Assembly (NCBI GenBank): GCA_009926615.1
Contig: RFOM01000018.1
Span: 1-58,256 of the forward strand
DNA: 58,256 bases
Reading direction: 5' to 3'
DNA from: Pseudomonadota bacterium
Lineage (GTDB): Bacteria; Bdellovibrionota_B; Oligoflexia; Silvanigrellales; Silvanigrellaceae
The notes under the pieces are model-generated. The model did not search any database. It saw only the letters and a list, made by a program, of their open reading frames with translations, and was not told the origin of the DNA. Both the position numbers and the translations under genes were made by a program. The stretch's first letter is position 1. Each line of letters begins with the position of its first letter. Of this stretch, positions 26,695 to 35,857 are shown in pieces.

Positions 26695-27030
26695 ATGGAA
26701 AAGAAACAGCTTGATCAGCATCATCAGACGGCAGGACAAAACACCATTGAACCTGACAACCTGCCTGTTAAGAGTATCTCATGGTTTGTGGTGGCTCTTG
26801 TGGTCATTGTTGCCGGTACGATCATTGTCATGAATCAGGTTTATTGGCTCACAAGCTCCAGCCTTGTTCAGACAAATGAACTCGACGTGCCGAACAAGCT
26901 TCTTGAATCCGTCAGAGCTGCCGACAAACAAGAGCTCGAAGAATATGGCGAAATCGACAAGCAAAAAGGCGTTTATCGTCTGCCGGTCGAAGAAGCCATG
27001 AAGATTTACGTCAAGAAGAACGGCAACTGA
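26695..27030 (+). CDS. Small single-helix membrane protein of the act-cta operon
   Basis: A 111-residue protein with one membrane helix at about residues 27-50. Its periplasmic tail ends YRLPVEEAMKIYVKKNGN, a type of short motif I associate with small proteins encoded beside ACIII in other genomes, but I cannot name a family with confidence. It lies between actF and a Sco gene, with gaps of 15 and 23 bp, so it is part of the transcript. It could be an accessory or structural subunit of ACIII or of the ACIII-caa3 supercomplex. No Cys, haem or metal motif is present. Confidence 0.65.
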   Translation: MEKKQLDQHHQTAGQNTIEPDNLPVKSISWFVVALVVIVAGTIIVMNQVYWLTSSSLVQTNELDVPNKLLESVRAADKQELEEYGEIDKQKGVYRLPVEEAMKIYVKKNGN

Positions 27031-27053
27031 CTTGGAGGCTTCGGCAAAGGCTC

Positions 27054-27947
27054 GTGATTTCTGCAAAGCTTAAAATTGCTCAGACTGCATTTGTAAAGAT
27101 GGCACTGTTGTCGGCGCTCGGCGCTTTCATGGTCTCGTCTTTTGTTGCAGCCGCCGGTGATGACGCAGAATCACAGGTGCAAGACGTCAGGCAGGACCTT
27201 AAAACACCCAAAAAATTTGAAAACGTGACTGTCGTCGAAAAGCTGGGCACAACGGTTCCCGTCAGAGACCTGTTTTTTCGGCAGAGCGCGCAGGGAACTG
27301 CACTTTCGCTGGACAAGTTTGTGCAGCCGAGCCTTCCGACGATTCTGACTCTTAACTACTTTCAATGCACGGCACTTTGTTCGCTGCAGCTCAACGCTCT
27401 TGTTGACGGGCTCAAAAAGCTTGATTACCTCCCCGGCCGCGACTTCAATCTGTTGACTGTCAGTTTTGATACGAGAAATTCTCCGGATCTCGCCCAAAAG
27501 AAAGAAGAGAACTATCTGAAAAGTTTGGATCGCGAGGGAGCAAAGTGGAAGTTTCTCGTGGGCGAACAGCCTTCAATTGATGCACTGGCTCAATCGGTAG
27601 GATTTCAGTACCGGTATGACAAAGAAACTGACCAGTTTGCTCACACAGCTGCCATCTTCTTCCTGTCTCCCGACTTTAAAGTTGCGCGCTATCTTTACGG
27701 GTTACAGTATTCACCGAGGGATCTTAAATTCGCTTTGGTCGAGAGCTCAAAAGGACGTCTGGGCTCCCCGATTGAAAAACTCATTCTGCGTTGCTTTCAT
27801 TTCGATGAACTCGCAGGGAAGTACACACCCGTTGCCATGAATACAATGCGTGTGGCAGGCGTTCTGTTTAGTCTTTGTCTCTTGATTCTGGTTGTTGTCC
27901 TTTCCCGTCGGGAAAAGGCGCTTCATCGCGAGGAGTACGCACAGTGA
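27054..27947 (+). CDS. Sco-family copper chaperone with C-terminal membrane helix
   Basis: A 297-residue exported protein from GTG at 27054. A signal segment is followed by a thioredoxin-like Sco domain with FQCTALCS (CxxxC) and the His in QFAHTAAIFFL. After the domain comes a further part (ILRCFHFDELAGKYTPVAMNTMR) and a C-terminal membrane helix at about residues 265-287, with a basic tail in the cytosol. This C-terminally anchored form is common in ACIII/caa3 operons and differs from the N-anchored Sco at 18175. It probably delivers copper to the CuA site of CtaC, whose GTG start overlaps its stop (GTGA). Confidence 0.88.
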   Translation: MISAKLKIAQTAFVKMALLSALGAFMVSSFVAAAGDDAESQVQDVRQDLKTPKKFENVTVVEKLGTTVPVRDLFFRQSAQGTALSLDKFVQPSLPTILTLNYFQCTALCSLQLNALVDGLKKLDYLPGRDFNLLTVSFDTRNSPDLAQKKEENYLKSLDREGAKWKFLVGEQPSIDALAQSVGFQYRYDKETDQFAHTAAIFFLSPDFKVARYLYGLQYSPRDLKFALVESSKGRLGSPIEKLILRCFHFDELAGKYTPVAMNTMRVAGVLFSLCLLILVVVLSRREKALHREEYAQ

Positions 27948-28933
27948 ACCTTGGCTTTGCTCTTGGACAAATGATGGCGCAGGCTTCGAACACGGCATCT
28001 TGGTGGAAGCCCATGCAGGCTTCCGCGCATGCAGGTGCCGTCGACAGCCTGTTCAATTTCATTATGTACCTTTGTTTCTTTTTCTTTGTCCTGATCGTCG
28101 GAGCGATGGTTTACTTCGTTGTGAAGTATCGCCGGAAAGGCGACGGTCCCGAGCGTACGAGTCCCATTAAGGGCAACCACCGACTGGAAATCATCTGGAG
28201 CGTCATTCCGACAATTCTTCTGGTGGTTATTTTTGCGTGGGGTTTCAAAGACTGGCTGGCAATTGCGGTCGTGCCCAATAACGCAATGGAAGTCCGCGTC
28301 ACAGGCCAAAAATGGAACTGGACGTTCACCTACCCCAAGGAAGGCATCGTCTCTTCGGACCTTGTTGTTCCTGCGGGCCAACCGGTGAAGCTCGTCATGA
28401 CGTCCTCCGACGTTCTGCACAGTTTTTACATTCCCGATTACCGCATCAAGCGTGACGTGGTTCCCGGCCGTTACACGGTTCTCTGGTTTGAACCTTCTGA
28501 ACCGTCAACTCACCGTATTTACTGCACGGAGTACTGCGGAACATCGCACTCGCAGATGCTTTCGTCGGTGAAAGTTCTGGACAGTGCAAAATATGAAGAG
28601 TGGATTGCAAACGGCGGTGAAGAAGGCGGAGCCTCTGCTGTACCGCTCGCCGACAAAGGCAAAAAGCTTTACGAAGCACGCGGCTGTGTCGCCTGCCACT
28701 CTGTCGACGGTTCACCAAAAGTTGGACCATCATGGAAGGGTGCTTTCGGAACCAACAGAAAATTTGCTGACGGTTCGTCGCTCTCGGCAGACGAAAACTA
28801 CATTCGTCAATCGATCCTTGTCCCTGGTGCCAAGGTTGTTGCCGGCTATGCCAACGTCATGCCGAGTTACCAAGGCCAGCTGAATGACAAGCAGATTGAA
28901 TCCATCATCGAATACATCAAGTCATTGAAGTGA
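27944..28933 (+). CDS. ctaC: Cytochrome c oxidase subunit II with fused cytochrome c (caa3 type)
   Basis: A 329-residue subunit. Two membrane helices (about residues 31-55 and 80-100) precede a cupredoxin domain with the CuA ligands in [14 protein letters not shown] and [14 protein letters not shown]-terminal cytochrome c domain has CVACH and a Met in NVMPSYQG, so the subunit carries both CuA and haem c. This fusion defines caa3 oxidases. GTG 27944 overlaps the Sco stop and has AGGAG upstream; ATG start codons about 12 codons in are possible. It accepts electrons from ACIII, probably through ActE or ActA. Confidence 0.95.
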   Translation: MNLGFALGQMMAQASNTASWWKPMQASAHAGAVDSLFNFIMYLCFFFFVLIVGAMVYFVVKYRRKGDGPERTSPIKGNHRLEIIWSVIPTILLVVIFAWGFKDWLAIAVVPNNAMEVRVTGQKWNWTFTYPKEGIVSSDLVVPAGQPVKLVMTSSDVLHSFYIPDYRIKRDVVPGRYTVLWFEPSEPSTHRIYCTEYCGTSHSQMLSSVKVLDSAKYEEWIANGGEEGGASAVPLADKGKKLYEARGCVACHSVDGSPKVGPSWKGAFGTNRKFADGSSLSADENYIRQSILVPGAKVVAGYANVMPSYQGQLNDKQIESIIEYIKSLK

Positions 28934-28947
28934 GAGGTTCGCACATC

Positions 28948-30636
28948 ATGGAAAGCAACCGTAATAACATGACTCAATCCGCACACGCCGGCACAGCCGG
29001 CGGCGCTGAGCCGAACTACATAAATGCCCACAAGGGCATTTGGTCTTGGATGACAACCGTCGACCATAAACGCCTCGGTCTTATGTACCTCGTGGGTGTT
29101 CTGGGATTCTTCGCTGTCGGCGGAATTTTTGCGCTGCTCGTGCGTACACAGCTTTTGGGACCAACCAACGGCTGGAACACAGGCAAACAGGAATGGCTGT
29201 TCAGCGGTGACACGTACAACAAGTTGTTTACCCTTCACGGCGCCGTGATGGTTTTTCTGGTCATCATTCCGTCAATTCCGGCAAGTTTGGGCAACTTCTT
29301 TCTGCCTCTGATGCTTGGTGCAAAAGATGTTGCGTTCCCCAAGCTCAACCTGATGAGCTTTTATGTGTACATCTTGGGCGGTACATTTTTGCTTATCTCG
29401 ATTGCCACCGGCGCAGTTGATACCGGCTGGACTTTTTACACCCCCTATTCGACAACAACCTCTACCTCGGTGATCTCAGCCGTCACAGGTGTTTTCATTC
29501 TTGGTTTTTCGTCGATTTTGACCGGTGTGAACTTCATCGTAACCATCCACAAAATGCGCGCTCCCGGCCTCACTTGGGTTCGGCTGCCGCTTTTCGTATG
29601 GGCACAATACGCAACCTCGCTGATTCAGGTTCTCGCAACTCCGGTTCTGGCAATCACGCTTATGCTGCTGGCCATCGAAAGGACGATGGGTATCGGCATT
29701 TTTGATCCCAAACTCGGCGGCGACCCCGTGCTGTTCCAGCATTTCTTCTGGTTTTACTCGCACCCTGCCGTGTACATCATGATTCTTCCGGCATTTGGCG
29801 TGATCTCCGAAATCATCACAGTCAACAGCCGCAAGCAAATCTTCGGCTACAAAGCGATTGCGATGTCGAGTGTTGCGATTGCCGTGATCGGCTTCCTTGT
29901 CTGGGGCCACCACATGTTTACAAGTGGCCAGTCCGAGCTCGCATCGGCCGTCTTCTCGGTGCTGACTTTCGCGGTCGCAATCCCGACGGCAATCAAAGTG
30001 TTCAGCTGGGTCGCGACAATGTACGGAGGCTCAATCCGCCTCAACTCGGCAATGTGGTATGCATTGGCGTTCCTGTTCCTGTTCACCATCGGCGGACTGA
30101 CAGGACTCTTCCTTGGTACGCTTTCGGTCGACATTCACCTGCATGACACGTATTTCGTTGTTGCTCACTTCCACTATGTGATGATGGGCGGAACCATGAC
30201 TGCGTTTGTCGGAGCTCTTCACCACTGGTGGCCCAAAATGACCGGCCGCATGCTGAACGAGTTCTGGGGCAAGGTCAGCTGCTTCTTTGTCTTCACCGGC
30301 TTCAACATCACATTCTTCTCGCAATTCCTGCTCGGAACGAAGGGGATGCCGCGCCGGTATGCGACTTACCTTCCCGAGTTCCAAACTTGGCACCAACTGT
30401 CGACCCTCGGTTCATATCTGCTCGGCTTGGGTTTCAGCATCACGCTCGTTTATATGATCGCTTCGCTTATCAAGGGCGAAAAAGCCAGCCGCAATCCGTG
30501 GGGAGGACGCTCGCTTGAATGGGAAACCGATTCACCTCCGATTGAGCACAACTTCCACGTTCAGCCGGTTGTCAAACACGGTCCTTACGAATTCCCAGAA
30601 ATCGATCACTCAATGAGCACCGGCGGAGGACACTGA
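28948..30636 (+). CDS. ctaD: Cytochrome c oxidase subunit I
   Basis: A 562-residue haem-copper oxidase core with about twelve helices. Haem and CuB ligands are visible in [37 protein letters not shown] and [15 protein letters not shown]. The YSHPAVY form in helix VI (with Tyr-Ser in place of the D-channel Glu) marks an A2-type enzyme, as in Rhodothermus and Thermus caa3. It reduces oxygen to water and pumps protons. ATG 28948 with GAGAGG is my start; a GTG at 28930 overlaps the ctaC stop and would add six residues. Confidence 0.97.
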   Translation: MESNRNNMTQSAHAGTAGGAEPNYINAHKGIWSWMTTVDHKRLGLMYLVGVLGFFAVGGIFALLVRTQLLGPTNGWNTGKQEWLFSGDTYNKLFTLHGAVMVFLVIIPSIPASLGNFFLPLMLGAKDVAFPKLNLMSFYVYILGGTFLLISIATGAVDTGWTFYTPYSTTTSTSVISAVTGVFILGFSSILTGVNFIVTIHKMRAPGLTWVRLPLFVWAQYATSLIQVLATPVLAITLMLLAIERTMGIGIFDPKLGGDPVLFQHFFWFYSHPAVYIMILPAFGVISEIITVNSRKQIFGYKAIAMSSVAIAVIGFLVWGHHMFTSGQSELASAVFSVLTFAVAIPTAIKVFSWVATMYGGSIRLNSAMWYALAFLFLFTIGGLTGLFLGTLSVDIHLHDTYFVVAHFHYVMMGGTMTAFVGALHHWWPKMTGRMLNEFWGKVSCFFVFTGFNITFFSQFLLGTKGMPRRYATYLPEFQTWHQLSTLGSYLLGLGFSITLVYMIASLIKGEKASRNPWGGRSLEWETDSPPIEHNFHVQPVVKHGPYEFPEIDHSMSTGGGH

Positions 30637-30639
30637 GAC

Positions 30640-31338
30640 ATGGGTCAACAATCTTCTTCTCACGCATCGACTGCCGGCCACCATCATCCCAAGTATCTGG
30701 CACATCACTTCGAGTCGATGGCTCAGCAAAATGCTTCCGGCAAACTGGGCATGTGGCTTTTCCTCGGTCAGGAAGTCCTGTTCTTCAGCGGTTTGTTTCT
30801 GGCCTACGTCCTCGGGCGTATCTTCTATCCGGAAACATTTCTTGCTGCTCATGAACTGCTGGACTGGAAACTTGGCGCGCTCAACACAATTTTCCTTCTG
30901 ACAAGCTCTCTCACCATGGCTCTTGCCGTCCGCGGGGCGCAGGTCAACAGCAAACCTCAGATGTTCTACAACATCCTTGCAACGCTTTTTTTGGGCGGTG
31001 CCTTCATGGTTGTGAAGTACATTGAGTATTCACACAAATTCCACGACGGCCTTCTTCCCGGCCATTTCTTTGATGCTGCCAAGGCGATGCACAACGGCGC
31101 ACCGGCAAATATCCCCGGCGCACCGGCCATCTTCTTTGCCATCTATTTCGTGATGACCGGAACCCACGGGTTGCACGTTCTCATCGGCATGGGACTCATG
31201 ATCTGGCTTCTCGTGCGCATCAACCGCGGCGACTTCAATTCGGAAAACCACGTTTATCTCGAGAACGTCGGCCTTTATTGGCATATCGTCGACTTGATCT
31301 GGATTTTCCTGTTCCCACTTCTTTATCTTGTACGCTGA
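30640..31338 (+). CDS. ctaE: Cytochrome c oxidase subunit III
   Basis: A 232-residue integral membrane protein with five to six helices. Family features are KLGMWLFLGQEVLFFSGLF near residue 37, FMVVKYIEYSHKF, THGLHVLIGM and the end YWHIVDLIWIFLFPLLYL. The N-terminal 25 residues are His-rich. Subunit III stabilises the catalytic subunit and its proton uptake. It starts 3 bp after ctaD. Confidence 0.95.
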   Translation: MGQQSSSHASTAGHHHPKYLAHHFESMAQQNASGKLGMWLFLGQEVLFFSGLFLAYVLGRIFYPETFLAAHELLDWKLGALNTIFLLTSSLTMALAVRGAQVNSKPQMFYNILATLFLGGAFMVVKYIEYSHKFHDGLLPGHFFDAAKAMHNGAPANIPGAPAIFFAIYFVMTGTHGLHVLIGMGLMIWLLVRINRGDFNSENHVYLENVGLYWHIVDLIWIFLFPLLYLVR

Positions 31339-31356
31339 TCGGGAGGCGAGAGACTT

Positions 31357-31776
31357 ATGTTTCAAAAACTTCGTAGCCTTGTTTTGAAATCGTCATCCGC
31401 AGCGCACGCCGGCGGACACGGCGACGAGCCGCATGTCCTGCCGTTGTCGACCTACTTCGCCGTATTCGGAACCCTTCTCGTTCTGACGATTCTCACGGTT
31501 GTCGTTTCGGTGATTGGCCTTCCTCAACCTGCGGCCATTATTGTCGCGATGATTGTGGCCATCATCAAAGCTTCACTGGTCGTTTTGTGGTTTATGCACC
31601 TGAAGTTCGACGACAGGTTTTACAGCCTGATTTTCGTAATTTCGTTGTTCTTTCTGGCACTTTTCTTTGTCTTCACATCGATGGACGTTCTCTCGCGCGG
31701 ACACGTTAACCCTGAAGAAAATGCATTTTCTCAGGACGGTCAGCTGTTGCGTCAGGAATATATGAAGAAGAAATAA
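31357..31776 (+). CDS. ctaF: Cytochrome c oxidase subunit IV
   Basis: A 139-residue subunit IV-type protein with three membrane helices. The HVLPLSTYFAVFGTLLVLTILTVVV stretch and MIVAIIKASLVVLWFMHLKFDDRFY are characteristic of prokaryotic subunit IV in caa3 operons. It is the last gene of the act-cta operon, which covers about 12.7 kb from actA. A bidirectional hairpin follows at once. Confidence 0.92.
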   Translation: MFQKLRSLVLKSSSAAHAGGHGDEPHVLPLSTYFAVFGTLLVLTILTVVVSVIGLPQPAAIIVAMIVAIIKASLVVLWFMHLKFDDRFYSLIFVISLFFLALFFVFTSMDVLSRGHVNPEENAFSQDGQLLRQEYMKKK

Positions 31777-31781
31777 AAAAA

Positions 31782-31806
31782 GCTGCGGTCCGTCGGGACC
31801 GGCAGC
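31782..31806. terminator. Bidirectional terminator between ctaF and fabH
   Basis: GCTGC-GGTCC, a GTCG loop, then GGACC and GGCAGC form a 10-bp stem with one bulge. On the minus strand the stem is followed by seven T residues, a strong intrinsic terminator for fabH. On the plus strand the tail is CTTCTTC, a weaker one for the cytochrome operon. Confidence 0.75.
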
Positions 31807-31831
31807 CTTCTTCAATGAGCCTTGGTTTGCT

Positions 31832-32863
31832 TCACCAGCGAATCAGGTTGCAACCCCAAGTGAATCCCGCACCAAAGGCCAGCGTCATTACGAGCTGGCC
31901 TTCTTTTATTTTGCCCTGCTCATGGGCCTCGGACATGCAGATAGGGATGGTTGCTGCGGTTGTGTTGCCGTATTTCTGGATATTGTTGAACACCTTGTCT
32001 TCACTGATTCCAAGTTTCTCTCGCACGGCTTCATTGATTCTCAAATTGGCCTGATGCGGCAGAACAAGATCAATATCCGAAGGCTGAAGACCGTTTCGCT
32101 CCAACACCGTGCTCGCTGCCTCCAACATGCGGGTCACGGCATTTTTGAACACCACTCTGCCGTCCATCTTCGGGTGAATGTCTCCCGAATCAAGAGACTG
32201 TTGGGTCATGAATCCAACCGTTGTTGACCCCGGTGCCTTCAAAAACAAAAGCTGAGCTCCGGATCCGTCGCTGCCCATGAGCGAATCGATCACTCCGCGC
32301 GACGTATTCTTGCCTGTCGGACGTTGCCCTTCGGGACACGACTGCGCCTCAATCACCAATGCCCCTGCACCGTCACCAAAAAGTACGGCCATATCTCGGC
32401 CGCGATTGGTTTTGTCGAGAATCGGCGATTGGACTTCGGAGCACACCAGCAGAATTCGCTTGGCCAGTCCGGCGCGCAGGTAAGCATCGGCGGTGGCCAG
32501 CCCGTAGACCAGACCGCTGCACTGCGCACGGATGTCGAGCGCAGGAACATTTTTCATGCCCAATTTGTTCTGCAGAACTGTGCCGATCCCCGGAAAGAAA
32601 TAGTCCGGCGACAGGGTTGCGGCGATGATCATATCGCAATCCTGAGGCTCAACTCCGGCACGGGCGCAGGCCATCCGGACTGCCGGCACAGCCAAGTCGG
32701 ACGTTGTTGTGCCCTCTTCGACAAACCGTCGTTCACGGATGCCGGTACGCTCAATGATCCATTCATCGCTTGTGTCCATCAGGCGGGACAGGTCCATATT
32801 CGTGACAATTTTGGAAGGGACATGGTGCCCCACACCGCGGACGACAGAACTCACTGGATTCAT
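31832..32863 (-). CDS. fabH: Beta-ketoacyl-ACP synthase III
   Basis: A 343-residue KAS III that condenses acetyl- or branched acyl-CoA with malonyl-ACP to start fatty acid synthesis. The Cys-His-Asn triad is intact: Cys in IRAQCSGLVYG, His in LVLPHQANLRI, Asn in YGNTTAATIP. The N-terminal TSDEWIIERTGIRERRF and the C-terminal AFGAGFTWGCNLIRW are family marks. Length is close to the family norm of about 320-340. It is transcribed alone toward ctaF, ending at a shared hairpin terminator. No other fab gene is next to it. Confidence 0.95.
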   Translation of the reverse strand: MNPVSSVVRGVGHHVPSKIVTNMDLSRLMDTSDEWIIERTGIRERRFVEEGTTTSDLAVPAVRMACARAGVEPQDCDMIIAATLSPDYFFPGIGTVLQNKLGMKNVPALDIRAQCSGLVYGLATADAYLRAGLAKRILLVCSEVQSPILDKTNRGRDMAVLFGDGAGALVIEAQSCPEGQRPTGKNTSRGVIDSLMGSDGSGAQLLFLKAPGSTTVGFMTQQSLDSGDIHPKMDGRVVFKNAVTRMLEAASTVLERNGLQPSDIDLVLPHQANLRINEAVREKLGISEDKVFNNIQKYGNTTAATIPICMSEAHEQGKIKEGQLVMTLAFGAGFTWGCNLIRW

Positions 32864-32933
32864 ATCTGGGTGCTCCTTTAAAAACGTTGAGCAAACGAGA
32901 GCGGACGGAGTTTATCTGCAAGTCGGGGGATTG

Positions 32934-32972
32934 GCCAAATTTCGGCCGCCCCACCCACCGGATAAATTTGGC
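32934..32972. promoter_or_regulatory. Inverted repeat upstream of recN
   Basis: GCCAAATTT (32934-32942) and AAATTTGGC (32964-32972) form a perfect 9-bp inverted repeat with a 21-nt GC-rich loop, 48 bp before the recN start and between divergent fabH and recN. It could be an operator for a dimeric repressor acting at a distance or an RNA hairpin. It does not resemble a canonical LexA box. Confidence 0.4.
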
Positions 32973-33020
32973 GGGAGGGGTGCGTTGATGTTAAGCACAC
33001 TTAGTTTCAAGGAGCCGAAG

Positions 33021-34793
33021 ATGCTGATTCGCCTGCACATCCAAAACTTGGCAATTGCCGAAAATGTCTGCGTTTCCCTGTCCACTGGCCTGAATATCAT
33101 TACCGGCGAAACCGGAGCCGGTAAATCACTTCTGGTTGACGGACTTGCGCTGCTCAGGGGCGGTAAAGTTGAAACATCACTGATTCGCGACGGGAGCGAA
33201 AGCGCATCAGTTTCAGGAACATTTAAACCGCAGTCCGATTCGGTCGTCTGGACTTTGCTTGAATCGCACGGATGCCTGAGGGATACAGAGGCTCCCGATG
33301 AAATCACCCTGCGCAGAGTCATCAGCCGCACGGCAAAACACCGTGCCTACATCAACGACACTCAAATCAGTACCCGAATCCTTCAGGAGCTGGCTGCGGA
33401 ACTCATCGACATCAGCAGTCAGTTCGACAATCAAAAGCTTCTCAATCCGGAAACCCACACACTCTATCTGGACGAATTCGCCGAGACCGCCGATCTGCGC
33501 ATCGCCTACACGGAGTCGTGGCACAAGGCGTGGAGCGATGCCGGAGAAATCGACCGGATCGAAAAAGAGCTTGCACTTCAAAAACGCGAACAGGATCTCT
33601 GTCAGTTCGAGCTCAATCAAATTGATCAGGCTGACCTGCGGGACGAAGAATGGCAGAGAGTTCAGCGCGTCGTGTCGCTGGGACAGAAGGCCACGCAGGC
33701 AGGCCGGCTGATCAATGACCTGAAGCACATCCTCTCGGACTCTGACCAAAGTTTTATTTCACAGCTGAGCATTTGCAGAAAATCGGTCGAGCGCCTCGGC
33801 AAACTTTCCGGAAGCGAAAAATTGCCGCTGACCACCGAAAAAGTCGACGAAATTTCGGCTCACCTTGAGGAACTTGCGCAGCAAATCGATGCCACCGAAG
33901 ATGTTTTCCGGATCGATGAACAGGAGCTGCAGGAAGCATTTGCACGCGCAGAGACCTACAACACGCTCCTTCAAAAGTTCGGCCCGAATCTTGATGATGT
34001 CCGCGCCCACCGCGAGCATTGTCTCCAAAAAATTTCACAATCCGATGCACTGCATGAAGACCTTGTGAAGGTCAGACAAAATCTCCGGAAAGATGCAGGC
34101 AGTGCCATTGAACTTGCAGCCAAGCTTTCCAGACGCAGGCGCGGTGCAACCCGCATGCTGAGCACGTCAATCGAAAAAGCACTGGCCGAACTCGGCATGC
34201 CGCGGACTCAGTTCGTCTGCGACCTTCAGAGCAGCTGCGCAGGCGCTTCGTCGGCAAAGTTTTTGAGCCCCGCCGCCGCGGAACAACTCACTCCCGATCA
34301 ACTGGAAAGTTTTCTGTCTCTCAGCAGAAGCGGAGCCGAACGTGCTCAATTCATGATGAGCGCAAATGCAGGAATCGCTCCCCAGCCCATCGAACGTGTC
34401 GCCAGCGGAGGCGAATTGTCACGCACAATGCTCGCGATTAAGAGTGTGCTGTTCGAAGACGGCGCAATGAGCGTTTTCGTTTTTGACGAAATCGACACGG
34501 GAATCAGTGGCAGTATTGCCTCGAAGGTCGGCCGCAAACTGGCGGAGTTCTGCGCCAAGCGACAGGCTCTCTGCATCACTCATCTTGCACAGGTTGCATG
34601 CTTTGCAAACTGCCATTTTATTGCCGCCAAGTCGCTCAAAAATGGAAAAACAGTGGCACAAATGAAAATAGCGTCTGCGCAGGAACGCGTGCAGGCTCTC
34701 GCAGGCATGGTTGCCGGCGAAAAAGTCACAAAGGAAAGCCTCGCTCAGGCGCAAGCTCTCCTTTCTGAAGCTCAGGGAGTCGAGAGCAGATGA
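33021..34793 (+). CDS. recN: DNA repair protein RecN
   Basis: A 590-residue SMC-like ATPase for double-strand break repair. The N-terminus MLIRLHIQNLAIAENVCVSLSTG leads into Walker A GETGAGKS, with a central coiled coil at about residues 150-370. The C-terminal half holds the signature ASGGELSRTMLAI and Walker B VFVFDEIDTGISG. I choose ATG 33021 with AAGGAG 7 nt upstream, since N-terminal homology begins here; an upstream open frame reaches into fabH and is not used. The next gene overlaps as ATGA. Confidence 0.95.
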   Translation: MLIRLHIQNLAIAENVCVSLSTGLNIITGETGAGKSLLVDGLALLRGGKVETSLIRDGSESASVSGTFKPQSDSVVWTLLESHGCLRDTEAPDEITLRRVISRTAKHRAYINDTQISTRILQELAAELIDISSQFDNQKLLNPETHTLYLDEFAETADLRIAYTESWHKAWSDAGEIDRIEKELALQKREQDLCQFELNQIDQADLRDEEWQRVQRVVSLGQKATQAGRLINDLKHILSDSDQSFISQLSICRKSVERLGKLSGSEKLPLTTEKVDEISAHLEELAQQIDATEDVFRIDEQELQEAFARAETYNTLLQKFGPNLDDVRAHREHCLQKISQSDALHEDLVKVRQNLRKDAGSAIELAAKLSRRRRGATRMLSTSIEKALAELGMPRTQFVCDLQSSCAGASSAKFLSPAAAEQLTPDQLESFLSLSRSGAERAQFMMSANAGIAPQPIERVASGGELSRTMLAIKSVLFEDGAMSVFVFDEIDTGISGSIASKVGRKLAEFCAKRQALCITHLAQVACFANCHFIAAKSLKNGKTVAQMKIASAQERVQALAGMVAGEKVTKESLAQAQALLSEAQGVESR

Positions 34794-35857
34794 AACACGT
34801 TGTCGCCGGCAGCGCTGAACTGCCCAACTCGTCACAGCAGTCGACAAAATTTGCGGCTGTTGCTTATCTGAACATGCTGCCGTTCTTTGCCGACGACCCG
34901 TCGGTGGAGCTTCATTCCACCCCGCGGGCACTCAACAGCATTCAACCGAAAGCCCACGCATACTGCTCCTCGCTCATTGCCGGTCTGAATTCCGGAAAAA
35001 ATCCGGTCAGCACGACCAGCGGTGTTTTCAGCTCGGGTGCGGTTCAAAGTGTTTACATTGAACCACACATTACTACTGAAGCACACGCTGAATTCTGGCA
35101 CCGGCTGGAGAGCCTTTGGGCCCACAGGCAACCCAATCCCGTTGCAGCACTTTCTGATTCGGAATCACACGGCAAAATTGTATTGAGAACCTGCGGCGCA
35201 AGTGAACAGTCAGTCTGGATGGTAAAGGTTCTCACCGCACTGGCCGGCTTCAGTCTTGAAGTGATTGTTGATGCGAATTCCGGTCCGCAAGTACGGGCTG
35301 AAAAGAGCCCGCCCGAGGCGCGGCTCTGGATTGGCGATCCGGCACTTGAACGCCGTCTCAGCCACAAAAACGCATACCGTATTGATATCGGCGAAGTGTG
35401 GAACTCCCATACCGGTCACAAAGCGTGGTTTGCAGGATGGTTTGCCGGCTCGGCTTATTCGGAAAAAACCGGTTCCGAGCTCACGGACACTCTGCACAAC
35501 AAAACCCGCGACTGGGCATCACGCAGCGAATTTTCCCGATGGTGTGCGATTTTCAAATTTCTTGAATTGCAAAAAAGCAGTCTGATCGGAACGCGGTTTG
35601 ACCCTCCTGCCGAGCAGGTCAATCTTTCGCAGGAGGATCAGAGCTGGGATTTGCGTGATATGCTCGCTGATTACTTTTCGGCTCTTGAGTTCTCAATCGC
35701 AGCCGAAGAAGGCGAACAACTCCTCAGCTTCTACAAAAAGATGGGTGCTGCACTGAGCGGATGGGAGCTTGCAGGCAAGTCTCCCGCTCCGGCAGCCGGC
35801 ATTTTGAAATGCACGGGCAGTTCAGTGACCGACACTCACGGGAACCTGAATCAGTGA
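34790..35857 (+). CDS. mqnA: MqnA-like chorismate dehydratase (menaquinone, futalosine pathway)
   Basis: A 355-residue protein with the two-lobed fold of the MqnA/MqnD family. Matching parts are KFAAVAYLNMLPFF, SGVFSSGAVQSVYI (family pattern GIxSxGxVxSV), and ARLWIGDPALERRL with IDIGEVWNSHTGHKAWFAGWFAG. MqnA converts chorismate to 3-enolpyruvoyl-benzoate, the first step of the futalosine route to menaquinone, the likely electron donor of ACIII. It is about 70 residues longer than usual; the excess is in an internal segment and a C-terminal tail. Translation is coupled to recN (ATGA). The tail overlaps the convergent protease gene by 36 bp. Activity is inferred; other mqn genes are not here. 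Confidence 0.65.
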   Translation: MKHVVAGSAELPNSSQQSTKFAAVAYLNMLPFFADDPSVELHSTPRALNSIQPKAHAYCSSLIAGLNSGKNPVSTTSGVFSSGAVQSVYIEPHITTEAHAEFWHRLESLWAHRQPNPVAALSDSESHGKIVLRTCGASEQSVWMVKVLTALAGFSLEVIVDANSGPQVRAEKSPPEARLWIGDPALERRLSHKNAYRIDIGEVWNSHTGHKAWFAGWFAGSAYSEKTGSELTDTLHNKTRDWASRSEFSRWCAIFKFLELQKSSLIGTRFDPPAEQVNLSQEDQSWDLRDMLADYFSALEFSIAAEEGEQLLSFYKKMGAALSGWELAGKSPAPAAGILKCTGSSVTDTHGNLNQ

